From assembly GCF_964355755.1 (NCBI RefSeq), contig NC_092673.1, positions 19,347,001 through 19,411,000 of the forward strand: a stretch of 64,000 nt of DNA, written 5' to 3'. The translations under genes were made by a program, and so were the position numbers. Under the pieces are notes generated by a model. That model worked only from the letters and a program-made list of their open reading frames with translations. It did no database searches and had not been told where the DNA came from. Shown here one piece after another: positions 25,301-40,300 of the stretch (within the stretch, counting starts at the first letter, position 1; each line of letters starts with the position of its first letter). The DNA comes from Antedon mediterranea. Taxonomy: Eukaryota; Echinodermata; Crinoidea; Comatulida; Antedonidae.

Positions 25301-28300
25301 CTTGTCTCATTCAGCATGGGGCACCAGCAACATTGCAAAATAAGGTAATGTACAGGGATTTGCTAGTGTAATAGGCTAACATTCTATAGATATGATGTGG
25401 TAAACCATTCTATTTTGTTCTACTCATTTATTAATAATGATAATTATGATTATTTACCACAATATTTAGTAGCAATTGTTGTTGTTTGTATTGACAAAAA
25501 ACAAACAATTTCACATAATGTCTGTTGTCAGTATTTATAAACTTCATTATGATTCCTTTCCAGTATGGTGAAACTCTATTACATATATATCTGTGGGCTG
25601 GATATACTGCACCTACCTTAGAAATAGTGACGTGTCTCATTCAGCATGGGACACCATTAGCATTGCAAAAGAAGGTAATGTACAGGGATTTGCTAGTGTA
25701 ATAGGCAACATTCTATAGATATGCTGTGGTAAACCATTCTATTTTGTTCTACTCATTTATTAATAATGATAATTATGATTATTTACCACAATATTTAGTA
25801 GCAATTGTTGTTGTTTGTATTGTAAAAAAACAAACAATTTCACATAATGTCTGTTGTCAGTATTTATAAACTTCATTATGATTCCTTTCCAGTCTGGTGA
25901 CACTCTATTACATTTATATCTGGGGAGTGGATATAGACCTACCTTAGAAATAGTGACTTGTCTCATTCAGCATGGGACACCATTAGCATTGCAAAATAAG
26001 GTAATGTACAGGGATTTGCTACTGTAATAGGCAACATTCTATAGATATGCTGTGGTAAACCATTCTATTTTGTTCTACTCATTTATTAATAATGATAATT
26101 ATGATTATTTACCACAATATTTAGTAGCAATTGTTGTTGTTTGTATTGACAAAAAACAAACAATTTCACATAATGTCTGTTGTCAGTATTTATAAACTTT
26201 ATTATGATTCCTTTCCAGGATGGTAACACTCTATTACATTCATATCTGGGGAGTGGATATAGACCTACCTTAGAAATAGTGACTTGTCTCATTCAGCATG
26301 GGACACCATTAGCATTGCAAAATAAGGTATTGTACAGGGATTTGCTAGTGTAATAGGCTAACATTGTATAGATATGCCGTGGTAAACCATTCTATTTTGT
26401 TCTACTCATTTATTAATAATGATAATTATGATTATTTACCACAATATTTAGCAGCAATTGTTGTTGTTTGTATTGACAAAAAAACAAACAATTTCACATA
26501 ATGTCTGTTGTCAGTATTTATAAACTTCATTATGATTCCTTTCCAGGATGGTGACACTCCATTACATTCATATCTGAGTAGTGTATATGCACCTACCTTA
26601 GAAATAGTGACGTGTCTCATTCAGCATGAGGCACCATTAGCATTGCAAAATAAGGTAATGTACAGGGATTTGCTAGTGTAATAGGCTAACATTGTATAGA
26701 TATGATGTGGTAAACCATTCTATTTTGTTCTACTCATTTATTAATAATGATAATTATGATTATTTACCACAATATTTAGCAGCAATTGTTGTTGTTTGTA
26801 TTGACAAAAAACAAACAATTTTACATAATGTCTGTTGTCAGTATTTATAAACTCCATTTTGATTCCTTTCCAGAATGGTGACACTCTATTACATTCATAT
26901 CTGAGGAGTGGATACCCTACCTTAGAAATAGTGACGTGTCTCATTCAGCATGGGACACCAGTAGCATTGCAAAGTAAGGTAATGTACAGGGATTTGCTAG
27001 TGTAATAGGCTAACATTCTATTCTATTTTGTTCTGGTTTACCACATTATTTAGCAGTAATTTTTACTGTATTGTCTCATATTATGGCATATCTGCAGCAT
27101 TGCAAAATAGGGTAATGTAGGCTTACAAAGAATTGTCAGGACAATTTCACATTTTATTGTTATCAGTATTTATAAACTTCAACTTCAGTATCAATTAGCC
27201 TCCATATTAATCAATAGTATTACTACCTCAAAGAGTAGTATTATTTAATCAGACTTACAGATATAGAATTCTCAAGTGTTTGATTTTTTTCACATTTTTC
27301 TCTTTTTACACATAGCACATTCTAACAAGTTTGTTTTGATTTAGATATTCATTTATAAGTCAACTATAATTGTAATGTGTTGTTGTTGTTTTAATATTTC
27401 ATTTGTATCTGGATAGTATCCAAATATTATTTTCTTTGAAAGTTTATAGTAAAACTATTTGTTGTTTTATATTATGGCTCAAACATTTTAACACATCTAC
27501 CTACTGTTCCAAAGTAAACTTTTATTCAATTTATCTCTCTCTCTCTCTCTCTCCTCCATCTTTCAATGTTGAAGGCGGTAGACTATAAACAGCAGCACTC
27601 AAGTTTTGGTTTGGATACAGGAGTTATAGGTGGCGCACTGTACAAGTTGATGTCATTTATTAGCAAATAGTAATTTCTATTCACGTCCTAATTTACAACC
27701 AATGTTAAAAAATAGTAAATCTATGTGTTATCACATGATGCTCTTTCATCCAATCTCTAGATGGTAAATGTTTGAGCCATGACATAATACTGTATGTATG
27801 TGATGCATAATTAAAGTGTGTTATATTGTATATCAATAATTTCTCAAAACTACTAATAACTAAACCCATTTTTTTAATAGGATGGAAATACACCTGTCTC
27901 TCTTTTAGAAAGTAACAGGTGGATAAAGGAGCATAGTAAAACTGAAATTTTAAACTTCTTAGAAGGTAAGTGAAGTTTTAATTATTGAAATTTTAGGATC
28001 AACTAGTTTCATTGCAAACGATAACAATTTGACTTCTTGTTCCAAGTGAAGAAGAATGTCCAGATAAAGAAAATTAACATTTATGATATATCATTCACAG
28101 GTTTATTATAGATTAAATAATTCAGTGGGATAGTAGTATACATGGAAGTTGTGATATGTTGCAAGATGTAAATTATTTTGCTATTAATACGATAAAAATA
28201 ACACAAAAACGCAAACTTTAAAATTCCTTTGAAATAAAAATATTAAATAAATCATTTTTCAAATCAAATCAATCTCTTTATTCAATACATCAAAACAGTA

Positions 28301-31300
28301 CACATAACAAAAATAAAGAGATTTTAATGATGATGATGATGATTTTAAGATGAAAGGGACCTTCAATAAACCTCAAGGGGCTTTTGATAGGAGGCTTTAC
28401 TTTAAACTAGTTACAATAATCGGATGGGGGATATGCATTGTTAAGGAATATTTGAACTTTATTAATTGCACATAAATGTAAAATGTAGATTTTTTTTTTT
28501 TAATGTAATCTATTTTATATATAATGTACAATTGGTATTCGCATTCAAGGCAAACAATTTACGATAGGAGGAGATAAATATTGAATATAAAAATCTAATT
28601 TTCTTGTTAAATCCCAGTTTTTGTTTCCACAATGGATGAATTTCCTTCACACATTTTAAATAATAATTCGTCTTCTTCGAGGAGCTGAATCACCGGATTT
28701 TCAGCGCGCCGTGCGTACCAGGTTACTACCGTAAATGATGGCGCTTAATTAAAAGTTCTTAGTAGATATAGCTCTATATCTATTAGCCTTAAAAGTTATC
28801 CCCTTAATAGATTTAGCTCTATTACCTATTAAGCACCTACTAATAAGTAGATTTTAGGTAGAATTTAGATAGTTCCTAATAGGTTTTACCTCATTAGCAT
28901 AATTCAAAACCCCCACTAATAGTGTTAGATAGTTTTTTCACTATTTTCAATCTGTGAGTAACACAGTTGTATGCATCTATCTATTGTCTACTATAATAGC
29001 TATACCATGGGCTACCAGCAACCTATTAATAGACATAAACAAACTGATAATAGCCAGTAACTGTTAATAAGCTATCTATTTTATACAATAGATAGATATG
29101 GACTACCAGATAGCTATTAGAAATCTATGAGTATCATATCTATCTATCTACTGTCTACTTATTATAGCTATACAAGACTACCAATGACCTATCAATAGAC
29201 TATAAAGAAACTGATAATAGCCAGTTAAATATTAATCAACTATCTATTTTATAGCTGGGAAGTAGTCGTTCCATCATTGACTCATTGAGTTAAAATCCTT
29301 AGTAGGCGAGATAAAAAGGTCTACTAAAAAACTACTAAAAATAGAGCTATTTCTCCTTAAGTCTACTTAAATCTACTAATTTTTTTACTATGGGTAAAAC
29401 CAATAGACAAATTCAAACTCTTCCTTCCCACATTCGCATTCGAGGCAAACAATTTACGATAGGAGGAGATAAATATTGAATATAAAAATAAAACATTTTC
29501 TTGTTAATCCCATTTTTTGTTTCCACAATGAATGAATTTTCTTCACACATTTTTAAGCCAGCTTAAGAATACTATTTTTCTGTATGTAAAATTAAGCATC
29601 ATACATGTGTTATTCTAAACACCAAGTCCCACAAAGCATAACCAAGCTCTACCAAGTGTATAAAGAACAGTGCCCTTATTGTAGGCCTTTAAAAATGCAA
29701 TTCCAGGTCTATATTGGCAAAATTCAGCCCAAACCATGGTGGGCTCAAGTTCAAGTTATCTTTATTGTGTTTTCACACAGGTATAAAAACAAAATTGGTT
29801 ACTGGTCATAAAACAGAATATAAATTAAAACATTTAAAAAGTTCAAGGCATATTAAAAACTTACGATAGGTGGTCAATAATTCCTACTGCCAAATTGTGA
29901 ATCATACCAGTTATTCATTTCAGGATTACTTTATTTTCACTTTACACAGTGAAACCATCCTAATCAACCGTATGTTGCTAGAAACGATTTAGATTCAGGA
30001 TCTCTGTCAAAAAATGTTGCATAACGCCTATATGTTTGGATGAGTTTGAGTTCCACACATTTTTTAGGACATTAATAACTGTAGTTGTTAACTGTATACA
30101 TTTTAGTTTAAAAAAATACATTATTATTATAGTATCCAGAATGAATGAGATTTACCATTTTCATGTACAGTCGATTGCTTGTACACAGTCACCCACAAGC
30201 TTTTATATAACCTTATACCATTGAAAAAGTTTAAAGATACCATATGACAATTCAAGAGTTTTGCCAAGCTGTGACTTTTAATATAGTGTTTTTTATGAAA
30301 ATATGTAATATGTAATATTTTTGTTTTGGTATTTTTTTAGATTTACCAAGTACTGTTGATGAGCAATTTCAAACACAATTTCAGAAACCGACAAGTGACA
30401 AACAGAAAACAAAACTTCGTAAGCCAGAGAGTGGTGAGTTTAATAAGAATCACAAGAGCTGCTGTATGTTGTATGATTGTATCTATATATAAATTTACGT
30501 AAGGGCAAAAACGGTAAATCGTGCGTTATTTCTAGAATGTTTACTCGATGGTATATAAAGTTGGTTCGTACTTTCGGTACTGATTTTAACCGCCTGATGT
30601 AACCCTGTTTACTAATTAAATTGAGTTCGATTATTAGTTATTGACGATTAAAACGAATTTAGGTTCAACGATTTGCCCCAAATAGGGGTGTTTTCCGATC
30701 GTGGTATACACTGTCTAATGGATGTCAATTTGAAAAATACCCGCACACAATAATACGAGGACACTTCGCATTTTCCTATCTCCTCCTACGATAATTGTTT
30801 TTAATAGCTGAAAACCGGTTGACCAGTTCGAGTACAGTATCATGATGTTGAAGACAGGCCGATTTTCTTTAAAAAATGCTATTTTGATACATGTAATATA
30901 CGTTTTTACAAATGTATTGATTTGTGATGAATGGAACATTCCAAATTATTTTGTTTAACCATAGAGGTATAGATTTAGATTTATGGGCCCCCTTGGAGAA
31001 TAAACATAAATAGTATTGCAATGCTGTACAATACTGTTAAGGTATTAACCACTTTTGATCGCAATTTGAATCGCAAATTTCTTACTGTGAGTGTTGGTAC
31101 TGTTAGATATAATATAAACAAATATACAAATAAACTTTATTACTGTGAGTGTGGGTAGGCCCTACTGTTAGATTATAAACATATAATATACAAATAAATA
31201 AACGTTATTACTGACAGTTGCTTCTCAACGTTTGTATTAATTAATAATTTAAAAATATATAAACGTACGTAGTGGTGTATCGTTACATGTACTTTACTAT

Positions 31301-34300
31301 TTCAATCGACTATGACAGTGAGAGTTTTAACAAAGTATTAAATCGTAAATGTTTTACTGTATTTAGTGGTATATTATTTATAGGCCTATAAAACATTAAA
31401 AACAATATTTCGTTACTGAGTGGATAAGAATATATTTTAAAATGTTTCCTCTTTGTACCTATCTTCTTCCCCCATACCTCAACCCTTAATGTTACATACA
31501 AAACACAAATTGGGTTTGTTTAAATGAGTCCAAATAAAAAAATTTGACTCATTTTGTTTCTCTCTCGGAAGTAATTCCCAGGGTGCTAATTTTAGCTGAC
31601 TACATAAATCATCGTGTATATTTATTCGTTTCTGTAAACGACAATGTATTATAGTCCTGCAGTACGTACATTTGAAATCTCCATTTTTTTCTCGCTGGAA
31701 AATACTGTGTATTTGAGAACCATCTGTAGGCACGGTCGACCTAGATAGTACGCGAGCGAAGCGAGCGTGCCATCTAGTCTATATATAATTTAACACAATT
31801 GTGATTAAAATGGGATTTCAGTAAGGAGAGAATTAGACGCTAATGTTATTTAAAAAAAGCATTATTTCTGTGCAGTACTGTAAAAAAGGTAAAGTCGAAA
31901 CCTAAGCTAATGCTAACGGCCGTGGTGCCCATCTCCATTTCCTTAGCGTTTGGGCCAGACTCCACTAAGTGTGTATGTTCGTGGGGGGTACGCCACTCCT
32001 CCCGCACAAACGAGTCTGATTTACCTTCCCAGTACTTTTTACATACCGGTACCCATTTCTATCACCTGGGTGGGGAGGAACAATGTGGATAAAGAATCTT
32101 GCTCAAGGACTCAACACTGCAGTGACCGAGCCGGGGCTTGAACCGACAACCTCTTGATTGCAAGTCCAATGCTCTAACCACTGCGCCACAGTGCTCCAAT
32201 AGTACTGTAAAAAGGCGAAAAAGTGTGCAACTAATAACAAATGGAGAGATTTTATTTATCATAAATAAAACAAACAGTTGATTGTTTCCATCCAAAATAC
32301 TGTAATAATGGAATGGAGCTAGTTTGCAGATTTATGTGGCATGCTTGATTGATGATTTTTTTTTTTAACTTTATTTACTCCAGATGTTTTAAAAATCTAT
32401 TAAAATCTTGATTCAATTTTCAGATATTCCATCTGATATTGCTGCTCGTGAATTAGAGTATCAGGAAGCTTACAAGGAAGCTTTGAAAGGAGGATCTGTC
32501 GCAGTCAATCTTGGAATGCTTAAGGTGATTGGACAGGAAGGAGTGGGTAAAACATGCCTCATAAATGCCTGTCTTGGAAAGATGTAAGTAGTTGGACAGT
32601 AAAATTGAAATTACAAAATACATGTAGGTACTGCCTAATTATAACAATAATAGATAATAGAATTAAATTTTAACATTGTTTTGTAATTTTAAATGAAAGA
32701 TCATTTTAATTGTTGACTAAATAACTGATTTAAAATGTGTATTTTATAAATAAAGACTATTGAAATAGTAACTACTGGTATCTATAATTAAAAAGAGAAA
32801 ATTTAATTTTACAGCACTAAAAATGAATGACATTCATTGTTGGTTTCAAATTATTATATTATTATTATATGTATCTCAGATTTGAGGAAGAACATAAAGT
32901 TACAGATGGCATAGCAGTGATAAGGACTGTAAGCACAACATGGACAGAGGCTAAAGCTGATAGTGGTAAACATGAATACAAATTAGCATATTACTCTTCC
33001 CATCATCATAGTCAATGTAACAATATTTATCTTTGATCTCATTATCATAGACACAAACAGGCCCACATGGAGACATAGAATGGAATTCAATAAATGCATA
33101 CAACTGTAGTATGGTGTCAACAGTCATATTTTCACATACATTACAATTGTTACTTTATGATCCCTTAACATGCAATCTATTGTTTGTTGATGTACTGTAA
33201 TTGTAATTTTACATTAAATAATCAATCAGTTAAAGTATTGTCACCTATTAATGTATCTGCTGAAATAATACATACAAATGTCTTTTTTCTGTACAGGTAA
33301 TCCTTCAAAACAGTATACAAAAATCGTCACTGACAAACTGAGAGAAAAGAAAACCAAAGACGTATGTCAGTGTAATGAAAACATAAAATGAATAAAGTAG
33401 CACCTACAGGACTATTGCAAACCAGACACTTACGCACGTATTCTTAAACCGGACTGTAGTCGTAGTTCTAGCTAAAACTAAAAAAATGACGTCATTTTAA
33501 TTCATAAACCGAACTTCAACTAAATCACCGACTAAATCAGGCCAACCTCGACTAAATCGAGACGGATTTTGATCGATTTTTTTAGTCCTGGAGGGGGCAG
33601 GCTAAATGGTCGACTAAATGGTTTTTAAACGATGTTTATAAAAAACGTAACAGTCATTGAGTTGTTATATTGGCCAGATATTGAAGAATGAAATATCTAT
33701 ATTTATATTAGCTTAATTAAATATACATTGGTATAAGTTATAATAATGAAAATCATCTTTATTTACAACTGTATACAAATTACATTATTTTCTTCGCGCA
33801 AGTCCGACTTGAACTACGTCACGCCATAGCGACAATGGGAGATGCGGCAATTCACCACGCGATGGAATGTTTAGGGGGCCTAGCGCTTTCTTGTCACGCT
33901 AGGAAGTGCGTGGTTCGTCGCGATCATACTTTGTTGGAGGCCTAGAAAATATGAAAGTTACCGTACCGCCATGGTTCCTAAATATATTTTAAAGATTTTG
34001 TTTGTTGTTAATCAAAAGTACTTCACTGTTAAATTAATACTGATCTTGTTCTAATAATTAACGATTAAAATTATTTTTCATGTATAGTCCTGATGCGTAA
34101 AAAGTTTTGTAAGAAAATGGAAAGTGATATCAATGCGCAAAATTTCGTCTGCTCCTCAAATACTCTCTTGTCATTGGCCAATGTTTAGCCTTTGTTACCC
34201 AGACGTGTGCAACTCGACTAAAAGCTCGACTTCATTAAGTCGAACTGCAAACTTCGACTACTTCGTTTTTTAATCGAATTTTAAGTAATAGCTCGAACTA

Positions 34301-37300
34301 CGACTTTTTCAAGTCGAACTTCGAACTACGACTAAAGTCCGGTTTAAGAATACGGGCGTAAGGGTTTCTTTCTAAATGAATCAATGAGGCATTATGATTC
34401 TTTTTCAATCATTTTATAATCCAATTTACTTAAAAAATTAAGTTGATTTTGCTTTTGAGAGTAAATAATATTAGTTTTCTCTTATATTAAATTGTAAACA
34501 ATACTGTATTTAACTTTGAATAAACATTTGTTTCTTTTTTATATCCATTTATTTTTTTTTTATGTGTCAGATTGACATGAAACCACCTATAGATGATGAG
34601 GATGGTATTGTTGTTGATGACAACAATGGTGATTACAAAAATGATGGTATGTAACTTTCCATTAAATTCTAATTATTATTATTATATATTACATAGCCTA
34701 TGTAAATACGCGAACGTGATTGGTTGAAACTGCATCACATGACTACCGCTGCGAGGATAGTAAATCGTATATATCCTCGAGAACGATGATATTGACTGAG
34801 TAATTTTCCCGTAATTATCGTGTCCCCTGTCATTAATCATATAAATTATCGAGTACGATGATATTGACTGTGTAATTTTTGTGTGCAACATTCGCGTTTG
34901 CCGATAAATAAACAAAACTATTTAAACTATGCATACATAGCGCCCTCATTTATTTTTAGTCCTCCCAAGAGGTGATGAAACACCGTTTGTGATTGGTTAA
35001 TACTCACAGTAGTATCGGGTACGCGCGCGACGCACTGAACATCTGGTGATGATTCGACTCGAAAGAAGACGAATTATTATTTATTCGGCCTACCTGATAA
35101 TATTATTATTATTAATGTAGGCTTATTGATGGAAATTCTTCTGTTATTATTTAAACGACCTAGGCTAGTGAATATGTTATTGTCAAGGAATCATTAATTA
35201 GTAATTATCTGTATATTATTCTTCGAAAGGTAAGGTGTCTGGGCAGCTTGTTTACATACAATACAAAAAGGAGGCCTACCTAGCCTAGCTACCCGACCCA
35301 GCAGATATTCTACTTATTGTAATATATATATTATATCGGTAAAATATAAGATTAGACATCCCCTCGGGAATGATATTAAGTTCTTGGGAATTATATATTT
35401 CCCTCAGCTGGCGCTTCGGGAAATATATATTCCCTCGAACATAATAATATTCCCTCAGGGATGTCTAATCTTATATTTAGCCTCTAAGCAGTCAATATCT
35501 GTATAATATTACATTTTTTGTAGTCAAAACACTAATTTGCAATTATCTGTTTGCAATTTCTGTCATATTAAGTTTGTGCTGTAGTTATTTGAAACAGATT
35601 ATTAATTAGATTTTCCAATTTAAAGTAACTTTTAATTTTTCTATAAAATTATTAAATTTATGTGATCAGAGTTGGAGGTAAAGCAACCTATCAAGTGTAA
35701 CAATTATGGTGACATACTTTTCTACCTCTACTCTGACTATAATGATGACAACAATGATGACGACTCGGTGTAACAATGATTATGAAGACTGCAATGATGA
35801 TAATGACAACAATGATGATGACTCGGTGTAACAATGATTATGAAGACTGCAATGATGACAACAATGATGACGACTCGGTGTAACAATGATTATGAAGACT
35901 GCAATGATGACAACAATGATGACGACTCGGTGTAACAATGATAATGATAATGAAGACTGCAATGATGATAATGACAACAATGATGACGACTCGGTGTAAC
36001 AATGATTATGAAGACTGCAATGATGATAATGACAACAATGATGACGACAATGATGACGACTCGGTGTAACAATGATTATGAAGACTGCAATGATGATAAT
36101 GACAACAATGATGATGACTCGGTGTAACAATGATTATGAAGACTGCAATGATGATAATGACAACAATGATGATGACTCGGTGTAACAATGATTATGAAGA
36201 CTGCAATGATGATAATGACAATTACAACAATGATGATAATCAGAACAACTATAACAATATGTTAATGACTTTTACAATGATTAAAATAATGATGCTTGTT
36301 TACATGTGTTGAGAGTGACCAAATTGTGTTTCCACTACAGATACTGATAGAGCTACTGAAGCTATTCCATTTGATACAGATCAGCAGTTAGATAAAGATG
36401 TAATCAAGAAACTTGAGGAAAAAAAGGAGGTCCCATTGGAAGAAACATTTAACATCTGGGATCATGGAGGTCAATTAATATACCATGGTATACATCGCGT
36501 AAGTTATAATATATGTATTTGCCTTGAAGTTAATATTATATTGAAATTGTTTAAATACTTTGTACAGAGCCAGTTAAAAGAAAATGTCTCTGTATATACT
36601 AACATAATGGTATGACCAAGGTTTAATTTGTTCATTCAGTAATCGCAAAATTCTTTCCATGGTACTGCTTTATATAAATTGGTATTACAAATTTTGCCTA
36701 CGTCAACAAAAAAAGTATTTTCAGTAACTGTTTTCAATCACTGATTTTAACAGTGTTATATGAATTTGTACTAGAAAAATGCTTTAATAAAAAGAGTATC
36801 AATAGTAAATGTATAAACACAGTTTATAAAAAGACAAATAAAATGATACTTATTTATTAAGCCTTAAAGCATATTAATCAAATATTTGAATAAAAACAAA
36901 TTGTGTTTTTGCAGATGTTCATGACATTACAAGCACTTTATATTGTAGTGTTCGACCTAAGTGTAGACCTCAATGATCCTGCTGTTTATATTGATTCCAA
37001 TGGAGTAAGTATTTTGCTATATATTTTATGCATTACAAAGAGTTTTATTTCATACCTTCCAAATGAGCTGCATACATTTACATATTTGAAACCTAACCGT
37101 TTTGATTTTAATTGTGGTTAGAAATCATTTACTTCTTCATTTCATTTTTAATTGAACAAAGATAAATGTTTTTTAAACTAATCTTTTTTTTTTGACAGGA
37201 AATGTATCAACATCATTGGACCAATCTCCAGTTCATATTATCTTACATCCTGTCAGTTTATTCTCATAGTCGTATTGTGGAAGAAGATGAAGAGAATGAA

Positions 37301-40300
37301 GTTCACAAACCAACTATCCTTATTGTGGGTACACATAAGGGTAAGCTTGGTGAGACTGAAAAAGAACAAAATTATGAGGTTAATACTTACATTATTAAAA
37401 TTAGCAATCAATCAAGTATACATTTCTGTTCTAAAAGCTAATGTAAAAAAACTAGCTACTAAGGTACTGTATCGAATACATTCATATCAAAAGTTTTTAT
37501 ATGAATGTATTCTATACAGTACTCTAATAGGACTTGAAGTATTTAGATATTATTTATAAAAAAAAAACAGTTTTTACCCCATGTTTTCATTTATTTAAAT
37601 TGTTTACAACCAGGCACAGAAGGCCTTTAAAAAGATTCGAGATGCACTTAAACAGAAAGAGTTTATAAAACATGTGTTCCACGTATATTTTGCCGTTGAA
37701 AACAGCCAAGAAACTACAGATAAGAGCTTTAGTGATCTCAAACAAGTTATTGATGCACTTATGACTGCTTTAGAGAAAGAAGTTCCTTTAAAGTGGATGC
37801 GTTTTCGATGTGATCTACAAGATCTAAGGAGAAAAAAACATTTTTCTTTGTGTCCAGTTAAAGAGGTAAATTTAATTGGCATCATTCCTCAGTGTTTTGG
37901 TTTCAGAATAGAAATTTTTATTTTTTATTTATTTATTCAATTTTCTGCCATATACAATACAAAGAAAACAAAACAATTATAAAAGGAGGAAAGGAAAGAC
38001 CAAACAGGTGCTAAACACCTATGCTAGTTGGTCAACCCAGAACATACAGAGCACAGAAAGAAAGAGATAAATAAAAAAAATAATATTACGTCCTACAATT
38101 AAAGCATCTATAAAATATTTTGGAAATAGTAGTATTTAAAAAAGTATAAACAAAAGACTCTACCCACTATTATATATAACTACAGTACTATATAATAATA
38201 TTGATTATATTTTTTATTCACTGCTCTAAATCTGAATGGTAAAATAATGTTAATGTAATATAATATAAAATATATAATCCTATCCATGCTGTTATGGTTT
38301 CCTATCTGAAAAAATCATGAGTATTTTTTATGGAATATTTGCATTGCAACACTAACAATGCATTCTGTGAGAAAAATTGCAGTTACGTTTCCCCCATCCT
38401 GAGAGTGACGTTTTCCTTCAGATCCAAAATTATACAGTACATGTTTTCAAGTAAATTTCAAAACATTTCAGGCGGTAAAGGACAAAACTAATGTTGGAAA
38501 TGTATACCTACCTTTGGTTTAATATTTTTGATATTTTATTTGTATCTGAATTGTAAACAATTTTGTCTTTAGCTCAAAATGATGGCAAGTAAGAATGGTA
38601 TTGCAGATGAAAAACAACAATCCTTTCTTCTTAACTTTTTGTACGATCTTGGTGAAATTGTTTACAGGCCTGACAACAAATTATTGAAAGATAAAGCGGT
38701 GTTGGATCCGATGCAGCTGGTTGAAATTGTTACTACATTTGTGACGGTCGTTCCTCCCGAATTTCCAGTAAGTATTCTCATGAAAATGTTAATGCAGTGT
38801 TCTGTGAGGAAATAATAGAGGTACATGTGAATTCCTATAGGTGCTATAGTATCAAAAGCAATATCTGATAGTTTCATTAGTTTAACATTGAGGGGTATAT
38901 TGTATATTAAATGTAAACCATGTTATTGCATCTACAAGTCTTTATAAAGGTAAAGGTAAAGGTATTCATATTTGTCCTCAAGCTTAACTGGAAACTGAGG
39001 AAATTCGGATTAGGCCCTCCACGGACCCACGGCAGCCAGCAGTGCAGCGCCTACCAGATTAGCACACCGGGAGACGATCCCCTACTCTTTTCGAATAGTG
39101 TACCAAGTTCTTTAACGTGCACCAAGTTCTTTAATGTGCATCCTTTCAGATTCTAAATTGTTTGATAACTTAATAAACACAACATTCTAAGTATGGCTAA
39201 TTGGTGGTGTTTTTTAGCCGGCCATGTATATCGATGCATTTGATAAACTTGACAAAGGCATACTGGAAGAAAAGTTGTTGCGAAAATTATGGAAAAAGCG
39301 TGAAGTTGATGACGGAAAGAATTTTGAGTTTCTTGTAGCACTGATGATTCAATTAGGTTTTATTTGTGAAAGGAAGACAACCAGCAGCCAAGATGTGGCA
39401 AGTACATCTACAGTAGGTTTTGTTCAGTTATCTTTTCTAACATGTTTTGCATGCAAGATTGTGTAAACAAAAATTGTTTTGGTATGATACATAATTGTTG
39501 AAATTTTACAAAAATTTCAAAATATTTGTAAGGTTATGACATATTTTGGTTAAACATCCTGCTGAAAGATGTTTTTATCATATACAGGAAATGATCTTTA
39601 CTTATTAAAAGAAATCTAAATGGGATTTTATAAATCAACAATTTCAGGAATCTGTTGGAAAGCGATCATTCTTTGTGCCACTACGCCTTGCTTTCAAGAC
39701 ATCAAGTGAAGTGAAACCAGTGTCTGATGATTCACAATCTATCAGTATCTATTACGACTTTAAGGGATATCTGCCAGATGTATTGTTTCCATATATGATT
39801 ATTGATTTCCTCAACAAATTTCAAAAGAAAGGTGTTGACCCAATACTCTTGTATAACCATGCTGAACTTTACTTCGATCAAGATCATAATGTGACCTTAT
39901 CTCTTGTGAAATTTGTGACTATGGAGGATGAAAGAAAGTTCTTGTTAAAGGTACTGTATCATATAATTTGTTGTGAATAAATCATAATTTAATCTAAGCA
40001 TAAACTCAAATTAAAATATCAAAGCATCACTTTTCTTCTTTTTTCCAGGTGACTATTAAAAGAACTCCTGCTTGTAATGAAACAAGTAATGATGAACCCT
40101 CTTCTGAAGCATGTCAAGAGGTTTGTTATCATTTCATATATGCAAGGGCGGATCTAAATTTTCAAGGTGCCCTTTTTCAGAGGTTCAATATTTTAATCGT
40201 GTGACATATGTGGCAAATTCCATTTACCATGTCTCCGACCTTTAAGAGGGAGTGTGGCCTAAAATGGTTCAAATACTTAGGCTCGGAAGTGCCCTTTTCT

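Noticed and set aside
22769-26944. A series of similar minus-strand frames of 62-69 residues (MRxVTISKVG...NNHNYHY)
   Set aside because: They are the antisense of the ankyrin exon/intron modules, repeated because the modules are repeated.
35669-35678. Possible extra exon 'agttggag' before gtaaag
   Set aside because: Too short and it would add a phase problem between the exons ending 34646 and starting 36341, which already join in phase.
35780-36312. His/Ile-rich and Met/Asn-rich frames on both strands
   Set aside because: Translations of the GATGAC-type minisatellite.
37340-37345. Alternative donor GGTAAG within the G4 codons
   Set aside because: It would leave phase 1, incompatible with the phase-0 exon at 37614; the GTTAAT donor at 37379 keeps the frame.
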